31,011 nucleotides of DNA from the IMG/VR virus record IMGVR_UViG_3300019889_000112, positions 1 to 31,011 of that record, one strand, 5' to 3'. Below the pieces are notes generated by a model, which made no database searches, had not been told where the DNA came from, and was given only the letters and a program-made list of their open reading frames with translations. The stretch comes from a virus. The position numbers and the translations under genes are program-made. Each line of letters starts with the position of its first letter. The first letter of the stretch is position 1. Positions 21,578 through 28,298 of this stretch are shown here, in pieces.

Positions 21578-22344
21578 TGTCTCAATCTCTTCTTCCTTTC
21601 GATATATCTCTTATTAGTCCTGTATCTAATCAATGGGCAGGAGTTGGTCCTGGACCATTAGCTAATTTAGCACAGTTTATTAATACTTTTGGCTCAGATA
21701 TTGAGTATATAACTTTTAATGGAAGTTGGAATTTTGAAACAAATGTTTCATTCAAAATGGATTTTGCGGCTGATGTGCCGGGTTCATTTAATGGATGGAA
21801 AGTAAATTTAAGATTTAGATATACAGGAACTGCCCCTAATGCTACATTAACAATTAGAGTAGGTGCTGCAGGTCCTGGGTTATCTACTATTATTCAGGTA
21901 ATAGATTCTTTAACTGCACCAGGAGCATTTAATACAATTGAATATCCTATATCAGCCATAGAAGCGGCGTCTATAGGAGCAACAATACAATATATAGTAG
22001 CTTTTGAACAAACTGCCGATACAGATCCTTTTCCTATGTGGGATATTGCCACTGTGGAATTGATTATTGCGGATGGAGGAACACCAGCAGATATTGAAGT
22101 AATTGGAAGTGGAGGGGTAGAGGTTAACAGCTTTGCTGCTACATTTGATAATATGATTACTGGCTCAGGAGGAGTTGAAGTAAATGGAGCCGCAGTTTTA
22201 GTTTTATCAGTCAATGCATCAGGAATCTATACGTTAATTCCTAATAAGACCGACGATACTCTTTATCAGCGTGCTTCCAGTGAAGATACTATAGATGTTA
22301 AGATTCCTAATCCTTTTGTTAAGACTGCATACTTAGGTGGATAA
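21577..22344 (+). CDS. Tail-fibre-type protein with GSGGVEVN repeats, 255 aa
   Basis: The centre looks like a jelly-roll carbohydrate-binding module (GSWNFETNVSFKMDFAADVP, then WKVNLRFRYTGTAPNATLTI). The C-terminal part has two copies of GSGGVEVN about 22 residues apart, in VIGSGGVEVNSFAATF and ITGSGGVEVNGAAVL. Start and stop both overlap neighbours (TAATG). A role in receptor binding at the tail tip is inferred from the fold pattern and cluster. Confidence 0.6.
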   Translation: MSQSLLPFDISLISPVSNQWAGVGPGPLANLAQFINTFGSDIEYITFNGSWNFETNVSFKMDFAADVPGSFNGWKVNLRFRYTGTAPNATLTIRVGAAGPGLSTIIQVIDSLTAPGAFNTIEYPISAIEAASIGATIQYIVAFEQTADTDPFPMWDIATVELIIADGGTPADIEVIGSGGVEVNSFAATFDNMITGSGGVEVNGAAVLVLSVNASGIYTLIPNKTDDTLYQRASSEDTIDVKIPNPFVKTAYLGG

Positions 22345-22649
22345 TGGCTAAAACATTTGCTGGAATGTCTTCTAAAGGAGAAAGCATAAGCCATTTTAAT
22401 GCTGTTAGGATACGAGTTACAGGAGCAGGTAATCTTAAATTACAGTTCCAGTCTTCAGACGATATAGAAATACAGACTTTAGTTCCTTTTGTTTTGGAGT
22501 TGCAAACGAACAAACAGCCTACTAGATTAGCTAATTTTAAGCAGCAACGCGCTCGATTAGAAATTAAGACTACTGAGATAAATGAAATTTTTAGTATTAA
22601 TCGTATTATAGTCTTTGCTAAACCTCTTTTTACTTCTTATCCTGCTTAA
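22344..22649 (+). CDS. Tail cluster protein, 101 aa
   Basis: A beta-sandwich-like small protein (FNAVRIRVTGAGNLKLQFQS, IEIQTLVPFVLELQTN) with a strand-rich end. It starts in TAATG overlap with the previous gene and ends immediately before the next ATG at 22650. It is probably co-assembled with its neighbours in the tail-fibre cluster. The family is not recognised. Confidence 0.6.
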   Translation: MAKTFAGMSSKGESISHFNAVRIRVTGAGNLKLQFQSSDDIEIQTLVPFVLELQTNKQPTRLANFKQQRARLEIKTTEINEIFSINRIIVFAKPLFTSYPA

Positions 22650-23078
22650 ATGGCAAGTAGATTTGGAGAAACAGGACAGCCTGATTTAGATAGATTATTA
22701 TCTATTTTAAATACTTCTGGTCTTCAGATGAAAGACCAGCCATTATATCAAGTTATTAAGCAATTAATAGAGGCAGTTAGGCAATTTCAATCAATTACTA
22801 ACGCTAGTATTACAGGTTCTGGAAACACAGTAACTGGACTTGAAAACGCAGATTTTTTAACTCATGCAGACGATTCAGTCTTGCTTCCTAATAGTAGACA
22901 GTTAATAGCCGGAACTAATGTTTCATTTGATGATACTATTGTTAATCAAAGAGTTATTAATGCAACCTCTAGTGGTAGTAGTAATGACTATGTTGTCATG
23001 TCAGATGGAGTTATTCCTATTCCAGCTCCCGTAGATGATGGTTTTGGTAATTTCATTTACATCATGTATACTCCATGA
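22650..23078 (+). CDS. Tail cluster protein with N-terminal helix, 142 aa
   Basis: Residues 10-45 form an amphipathic helix (DLDRLLSILNTSGLQMKDQP, LYQVIKQLIEAVRQFQSI) that could trimerise as a fibre stalk. The remainder is beta-rich with TGSGNTVTGLENADFLTHAD and a short acidic end. No ribosome site is evident, and translation is likely coupled to the previous gene, which ends at the preceding base. It overlaps the next gene by 4 nt (ATGA). Confidence 0.6.
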   Translation: MASRFGETGQPDLDRLLSILNTSGLQMKDQPLYQVIKQLIEAVRQFQSITNASITGSGNTVTGLENADFLTHADDSVLLPNSRQLIAGTNVSFDDTIVNQRVINATSSGSSNDYVVMSDGVIPIPAPVDDGFGNFIYIMYTP

Positions 23079-23818
23079 GCGATACATCTCTAAATACCAT
23101 CATTCAATATGGAACTGCTGCAGAAAGAGTAGCATTTGTTCCTACGCCTGCTATTGGTTCTCAAGTTCTATACATCTGGTTTGAAACTGATAATCCACCT
23201 GATACTTATGTATGGGATAGTGCTGCATGGGTTCAAATTAATCCTGCTGGCGGAGGGGGAGATGTAGTTGGTCCTGTTGTTGCAGTAGATGAGAGTATAG
23301 CAGTATTTGATGGAACTACAGGAAAATTAATTAAGGACGGCGGAGCTACTATTGCTGATGTTATAGCATTAATTCCTCCTCCTGCTATTACTGAATTAAC
23401 AGGAGATGTAACTGCTGGGCCTGGTAGTGGAAGTCAAGCAGCTACGTTAGCTAGTGCATATAAAACACAAACTATTGGCATTACTGTAGATGGAGCTGGA
23501 GCAGTATTAACTACAGGAATTAAAGGGTATCGTTCATTTCCTGTAAATGGAACTATTATCAAATGGAGATTATTAGCGGATGTAGCCGGTAATATAGAAT
23601 TTGATGTATTTCTGGATGCATTTGCATCATATCCTCCTACTACATCGATAGTTGCTGTTGCTCCTCCAGAATTAGTAGGAGTAGATTCTGATGAAGATAG
23701 TGTTTTAACTGGATGGACTACAGCAATTGCAGCTGGTGAAGTATTAGGTTTTGAAATTACTGGTGTTCCTGCTACCATAACTAGAGTCACTCTTGAACTC
23801 ACAATCTTATTAACATAA
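23075..23818 (+). CDS. Tail fibre protein with classic fibre motifs, 247 aa
   Basis: It contains VVGPVVAVDESIAVFDGTTG followed by KLIKDGGA (about residues 64-91), and ITELTGDVTAGPGSGSQAAT. Both motifs recur in tail fibres of many phages and prophages as trimerising beta segments. The N-terminus has WFETDNPPDTYVWDSAAWVQ, a domain often seen before fibre repeats. The C-terminal domain (PVNGTIIKWRLLADVAGNIEF, then strands) is probably a receptor-binding jelly roll. It overlaps both neighbours by a few bases. Confidence 0.75.
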   Translation: MSDTSLNTIIQYGTAAERVAFVPTPAIGSQVLYIWFETDNPPDTYVWDSAAWVQINPAGGGGDVVGPVVAVDESIAVFDGTTGKLIKDGGATIADVIALIPPPAITELTGDVTAGPGSGSQAATLASAYKTQTIGITVDGAGAVLTTGIKGYRSFPVNGTIIKWRLLADVAGNIEFDVFLDAFASYPPTTSIVAVAPPELVGVDSDEDSVLTGWTTAIAAGEVLGFEITGVPATITRVTLELTILLT

Positions 23819-25176
23819 TGGCTATATCAGCAAATGCTGTGTGGGAAGTAAGAACTGCTGGTAATGATACCAATGGAGGGGGGTTCATTACTGGTGCTAC
23901 TGGTGTAGATTACTCACAACAAAATGCCAAAAATACTGTCGGTAACAATATCTCCACGACAGATGTCGTAGCTAATGGAACTACTACACTTACATCAGCA
24001 ACTGCATCATTTACAGCTGATATTGTTGGAAACATAATTTATCTTCAAGGAGGAACTGGAACTCTTGCAATTACACGAAAACAAGTAGCTACATTTGTTA
24101 ATTCTACAACCATAACAGTAGATGCTGGTGTTATTGCGGCCGGAATTGGTATAACTATGAATATTGGAGGTGCCCTTGCATCTATTGGGGAAATGGGAAG
24201 AAATTGGATAGGTGGTAATACCGGTTGGATTTTAGCTGGTTCATATACAATTACACTAACTACTATTAATGTTTCCGGAGGAGTTTTTTCCAAGTCTAAC
24301 ATTAGTGGTAGTGTAATAGGTTATCAAACTAGTAGAGGGGATTTTGGGACTAGGCCAGTTATTACTGCTAGTGGTATTTCGACCTTTACTATGATTACTC
24401 TTGGAACCAGCACTGGAAATAATTTTATTGGTAATATTGAATTGGATGGAGCATCTCTAACTTCATCTAAAGGATTTAATGCTACTGGTAGAACTACTAT
24501 ATATCGATGTATCGCAAGAAATTGCACTAATAATGGATTTTTAGGAACTGGTGATTCCGCATTTATTAATTGCTATGCTACCGGCTGTTCTACTGCAACA
24601 GCAATGACTGGTAGTGCTTATTATGTTAATTGTCTAGCTAAAAGTAATACTATTACTGGTATTACTGTTAGCACAGGCACTGCAATAAATTGTATTTCAG
24701 CTAATAATTCAGGCGCAACTAGTGATGGTTTTCTCATTTCAGGCGGTTCTACTAGAATTCAAAATTGTACTGCATATCTAAATGGTCGTGATGGATTTAG
24801 GTTTAATGGAGATACCCAAATTGGTATAAATTGTATTGCTGAAGCTAATGTAGGAATCGGTTTCAACGGTTTGACTAATGCTTCATTACTTTGGCTTAAT
24901 AATGCTGCATTCAATAATGGAACAGATTTTGTCCCTGGAACGGGCAAAGCAGTATTTAATTTAGATTCTATAATAGGTTCCGGAACATTTTTTACTAATG
25001 CTACTGCTGGAGATTTTAGTCTAAATAATACAGCAGGTGCAGGTGCTGCAGCAAGAGCTACTGGAACGCCTGGAGTATTTCCTGATGGATTAACTACGTC
25101 ATTTTTAGATAGAGGTGCTGCACAACATCAAGATTCAGGAGGTGGCGGAAGTTCCGAACATTCCGCTGTTTTTTAA
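23818..25176 (+). CDS. Large beta-helix tailspike candidate, 452 aa
   Basis: Residues about 160-400 repeat the pattern Ile-x-x-Cys-x-Ala of a right-handed beta-helix with a cysteine ladder: IYRCIARNCTNNGFLG, FINCYATGCSTATAM, YVNCLAKSNTITGI, INCISANNSGATSDG, IQNCTAYLNGRDGF, INCIAEANVGIGF. The N-terminal 150 residues form a separate beta domain. The tail ends with SFLDRGAAQH and a Gly/Ser linker. Such proteins act as receptor-binding spikes or polysaccharide depolymerases. No catalytic residues can be assigned from sequence alone. It starts in TAATG overlap with the fibre gene. Confidence 0.75.
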   Translation: MAISANAVWEVRTAGNDTNGGGFITGATGVDYSQQNAKNTVGNNISTTDVVANGTTTLTSATASFTADIVGNIIYLQGGTGTLAITRKQVATFVNSTTITVDAGVIAAGIGITMNIGGALASIGEMGRNWIGGNTGWILAGSYTITLTTINVSGGVFSKSNISGSVIGYQTSRGDFGTRPVITASGISTFTMITLGTSTGNNFIGNIELDGASLTSSKGFNATGRTTIYRCIARNCTNNGFLGTGDSAFINCYATGCSTATAMTGSAYYVNCLAKSNTITGITVSTGTAINCISANNSGATSDGFLISGGSTRIQNCTAYLNGRDGFRFNGDTQIGINCIAEANVGIGFNGLTNASLLWLNNAAFNNGTDFVPGTGKAVFNLDSIIGSGTFFTNATAGDFSLNNTAGAGAAARATGTPGVFPDGLTTSFLDRGAAQHQDSGGGGSSEHSAVF

Positions 25177-25179
25177 TAT

Positions 25180-25518
25180 ATGACACTTAGACAAAAACAA
25201 TCCCTTTTTGCATCATTAATTCCTGGATTAATAAATCAGGCAATTAAACTAGGATTTGAAATTACTTTAGGTGAAGCATATCGTTCTCCAGAAGAAGCTG
25301 CGCGCCTAGCTAAACTTGGTAAAGGAATTAAAAATTCCAATCATACTATTAAATTAGCAATTGATCTTAATCTTTTTAAGAATGGTAAATATTTATCATC
25401 TACTAAATCTCATAAAGAATTAGGGGAGTGGTGGGAATCCCAATCTACTTTATGTGCGTGGGGTGGTAGATTTGGAGATGGTAATCATTATAGTTTAGAA
25501 CACTCTGGTCGTAAATAA
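25180..25518 (+). CDS. Endolysin, M15-family L-Ala-D-Glu/D-Ala peptidase
   Basis: The 112-residue enzyme has EAYRSPEEAARLAKLGKGI (32-50), SNHTIKLAIDLNLF (53-66) and WGGRFGDGNHYSLEH (94-108). This is the M15 peptidase layout: zinc ligands His55, Asp62 and His103, and a catalytic acid at Asp100, spaced three residues before the last His as in the T5 endolysin. It cuts peptide bonds in host peptidoglycan at lysis or entry. There is no cell-wall-binding domain or signal peptide, so a holin or entry from the virion would be needed; no holin is recognised in the window. The ribosome site is poor. Its place inside the virion cluster allows a tail-lysin role. Confidence 0.85.
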   Translation: MTLRQKQSLFASLIPGLINQAIKLGFEITLGEAYRSPEEAARLAKLGKGIKNSNHTIKLAIDLNLFKNGKYLSSTKSHKELGEWWESQSTLCAWGGRFGDGNHYSLEHSGRK

Positions 25519-25530
25519 AAGGATTCTACA

Positions 25531-26445
25531 ATGGCATATGGTGATGATAGGCGCGCTAGAAATCAAATAGATTATCAAGGAGATTTTGCTCAAGAAGGTC
25601 TCACTAATCTTCGCCAAGGTGCCACTGAACCTCTATATAGTAAAATATTAGGGGAATATTATGGGCCAGCCGCAGACCGTCAAATGGCGGACTATGGCGA
25701 CATAATGAATCAGTATAAATCTATTGCTGGTAGCTTCAATCCTAATGTTCAAGCAGATTCTGTAAATTATCAGAGAAGTCCTGAAATGCAATCTGCAATG
25801 TCAGGATATCAGAATTTTGCAGATACAGGAGGATTTAGCGAAGGTGATATCGGCTCGATGAGAGCGCGCGCTATTAGTCCAATAAGGTCAGTATACTCAA
25901 ATGCTCAGAATGAACTTAAAAGACAAAGAGCTTTACAAGGAGGATACTCTCCTAACTATACCGCTGCAACTGCTAAAATGGCAGGAGGCTTAGCGGGCCA
26001 GATATCAGATAGAGTCTCTGATACTAATGCTCAATTAGCCCAGATGATTCAATCTGGTAAGCTTTCAGGTCTAGGAGGATTAGGTAATCTATCTACTCAA
26101 GATACACAATTCGGACAAAATGCTCAATTAGCTAATCAATCTGCTAGATTACAAGCAGCAGGTATGAATCAGAATGCTAATCAAAATAGATTACAAGCTG
26201 TTGCTGGGCAAGCTTCATTGTTTGGAACTACTCCAGGATTAGCATCTACATTTGGCAACCATACTATGCAAGCATTAGGATCTAATTTAGAGTCTCAGCA
26301 GATGCAAAATCAACTTGGATTGGGAATTATGAATGCTCAAAATCAAGCAGCCCAAATTCCAGGAAGAACTGATGTTGTCTTAGGAAATATTGGTAAAGGT
26401 ATGGACCTTGCCAAAAAAGGTGCTGAATTTGCTAGGGGATTCTAA
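25531..26445 (+). CDS. Ejection/internal virion protein candidate, 304 aa
   Basis: A Gln/Ala/Asn/Ser-rich, low-cysteine protein, helical throughout (AQLANQSARLQAAGMNQNAN, GLGIMNAQNQAAQIPGRTD) with a Gly-rich middle (SGKLSGLGGLGNLSTQ). This composition is typical of short-tailed-phage proteins packaged in the capsid and ejected to form a conduit, such as P22 gp7 or gp20. It has AAGGA before the ATG and overlaps the next gene by one base. Assignment rests on composition and location after the tail genes. Confidence 0.65.
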   Translation: MAYGDDRRARNQIDYQGDFAQEGLTNLRQGATEPLYSKILGEYYGPAADRQMADYGDIMNQYKSIAGSFNPNVQADSVNYQRSPEMQSAMSGYQNFADTGGFSEGDIGSMRARAISPIRSVYSNAQNELKRQRALQGGYSPNYTAATAKMAGGLAGQISDRVSDTNAQLAQMIQSGKLSGLGGLGNLSTQDTQFGQNAQLANQSARLQAAGMNQNANQNRLQAVAGQASLFGTTPGLASTFGNHTMQALGSNLESQQMQNQLGLGIMNAQNQAAQIPGRTDVVLGNIGKGMDLAKKGAEFARGF

Positions 26446-27653
26446 TGCCAAATCCTTTTGAAAATAATTTATTACAGGGTATCCGAAGACAGAATTTATT
26501 TGGTGTAGATTCTGGTCCTTTTGCTACTCAAGTTCCACAGGAAGAAAATAATATGTTCGAGCCTCCTCCAATTAGGCAGAGGAGTCGAATGGAAGAGTTA
26601 TATTCTCCTGAAACTCAGGCTACTGAACAATTTAATGATTTATTAGGACAATATCCTGAAAGAAATAAACCTGGATTCTTCCGTAAACTAATGGCAGGAA
26701 TGGCTGGCGATGATCAAGCAGAAGTAGAAAGTATAAGGCATGCTCCATTTTATAGAGAATTAGAAGACTGGAAGAATAAAATGGTTCCTTCTACTACTGC
26801 TATGACTAATGAAAGATTAGGTAATACTAATTCTCGAATGGCAGCTAGTCAATTACTTTCTCAAGAAACCAGAGATGCTCAATTAAATAGACAAGTTGAT
26901 AGGGATGATGTTCTTAGAAGGCAAGGAGAAGAAAGATTAAGTCAAGCAGATGATAGGATTAAGCAAGCTAATCAGCGCATGGAAATAGCTAGGGCAGTAG
27001 CTAAGGGAGGACAATTAGTTACTGATAATACTGGCAGCTATATGGTTTATAGAGATGGTAGTAAGGCTCCAGTTGATTTAAGTCTTTTATCTCAGGAAGA
27101 ATTAGAGGATTTAAGGCAAGATAATGCGCTTGAGAGAATTAAAGCACAGGGTAGGGAAACTAGAGATACTCAATCTGAGCGCCCAGGTAATAGAGATAGA
27201 TTAAGAACTGAAGTTATTGAAGACCCTGATAATCCAGGTAAGAAGATTTTAGTAACTATTAATTTAGATACTAATGAAGTTAAGCCTGCTACTCTTAATA
27301 GACAATCAGTTACTCCTGGAGTAAGAACTCCTGAAAGTGAAACTCAAAAAAGAGTAGGAGCTTTAAATAGGGCGCGCTCGGTAAAGTTGAGTAATCCACA
27401 ATGGTCCAAATGGATTAAGATTAAAGGGAATGACCTCGAGATTCAACGTCCTAATATTATGTTGCCTGGAGGTATTCCTCAAGCTGAATACGATAAGATT
27501 TATCAAGCTATTTCTGGGACTACTGCGCCTAAATTACCCAATAATCCTGCATCTAGAACCGGAACAATTAGAATTAAGGCTCCTGATGGTGTAGAAGGAA
27601 ATTGGGATTTAAGTAGAGGACCTATTCCTTCCGGCTTCACGGAGATTAAGTAA
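26445..27653 (+). CDS. Ejection/internal virion protein candidate, 402 aa
   Basis: A polar protein rich in Arg, Gln and Glu. The N-terminus reads MPNPFENNLLQGIRRQN, and a long charged coiled coil spans about 120-185 (ERLGNTNSRMAASQLLSQET, DDVLRRQGEERLSQADDRI). A small beta-type region is present near the end (TGTIRIKAPDGVEGNWDLSR). A GGGGA ribosome site precedes its start within the previous gene. The type and position suggest the second of a series of ejected internal proteins. Confidence 0.6.
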   Translation: MPNPFENNLLQGIRRQNLFGVDSGPFATQVPQEENNMFEPPPIRQRSRMEELYSPETQATEQFNDLLGQYPERNKPGFFRKLMAGMAGDDQAEVESIRHAPFYRELEDWKNKMVPSTTAMTNERLGNTNSRMAASQLLSQETRDAQLNRQVDRDDVLRRQGEERLSQADDRIKQANQRMEIARAVAKGGQLVTDNTGSYMVYRDGSKAPVDLSLLSQEELEDLRQDNALERIKAQGRETRDTQSERPGNRDRLRTEVIEDPDNPGKKILVTINLDTNEVKPATLNRQSVTPGVRTPESETQKRVGALNRARSVKLSNPQWSKWIKIKGNDLEIQRPNIMLPGGIPQAEYDKIYQAISGTTAPKLPNNPASRTGTIRIKAPDGVEGNWDLSRGPIPSGFTEIK

Positions 27654-28297
27654 TGCCTGGAGAGCTTTTTAAGAAGATCGTTAATCCTCTAACTAACAAG
27701 CCTAGAGAAGTAGCAGATTGGCTTGCTAATAAAATAGATCCTCTTGAAGGCCAATCAGGAGGAGATAGAGGAATGATTAGGCCAGCTATTGCAGGAGGAC
27801 TGCAAGGTGTTGGTCAAATGATGAGTGAAGCTACTAGTCCTTTATCATTAGGATTAGCTGTCGCTGGACCTGCATTTAATTCTATTAAAAATCTTGCAGG
27901 ACTTAGAAAACTTGCTCCTATGGCTGGTAGAGTTGAAGATGCAGGAGCAGATTTTTTGGGTTGGCAAGAGGGTGGTGGAGTAATGGACGATTTTCCATTA
28001 TTCAATCTTAAGGGTGGACCTAATTCTGGTTCTACTGTGGGAATAGAAGATTTGGAAAAATTAGGTATTAAGATTCCTACTCATCCTCCTAATCCTAATA
28101 TTCCTGCTCCTAATATTAATGATGTTCATTATGCAGAACGTATGGCTGAAGAATTAAATAGAGCTAGAAAAGTAGATATGGACCCCCTCAGGCCAGCAGT
28201 TGGAAGGCAACCTAGTATAGACCAAAGTAGATTTGACCCTATTTCGGGTAAAGCAAGAGAAATCTTAAGACCTCCTTCTCATTTATTTAGGAAATAA
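27653..28297 (+). CDS. Ejection/internal virion protein candidate, 214 aa
   Basis: The protein begins MPGELFKKIVNPLTNKPREV and has a weakly hydrophobic, Gly/Ala-rich stretch at about residues 45-80 (AGGLQGVGQMMSEATSPLSL, GLAVAGPAF) that could insert into membranes, then a proline-rich segment (PTHPPNPNIPAPNIND) and a basic tail. GGAG at 8 nt and TAATG overlap support the start. An ejected membrane-active protein is a reasonable guess. It has no recognised catalytic motif. Confidence 0.6.
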   Translation: MPGELFKKIVNPLTNKPREVADWLANKIDPLEGQSGGDRGMIRPAIAGGLQGVGQMMSEATSPLSLGLAVAGPAFNSIKNLAGLRKLAPMAGRVEDAGADFLGWQEGGGVMDDFPLFNLKGGPNSGSTVGIEDLEKLGIKIPTHPPNPNIPAPNINDVHYAERMAEELNRARKVDMDPLRPAVGRQPSIDQSRFDPISGKAREILRPPSHLFRK

Positions 28298-28298
28298 G

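Noticed and set aside
23434-23802. Minus-strand frame in the tail-fibre region
   Set aside because: Antisense to a fibre gene with recognised fibre motifs; no ribosome site.
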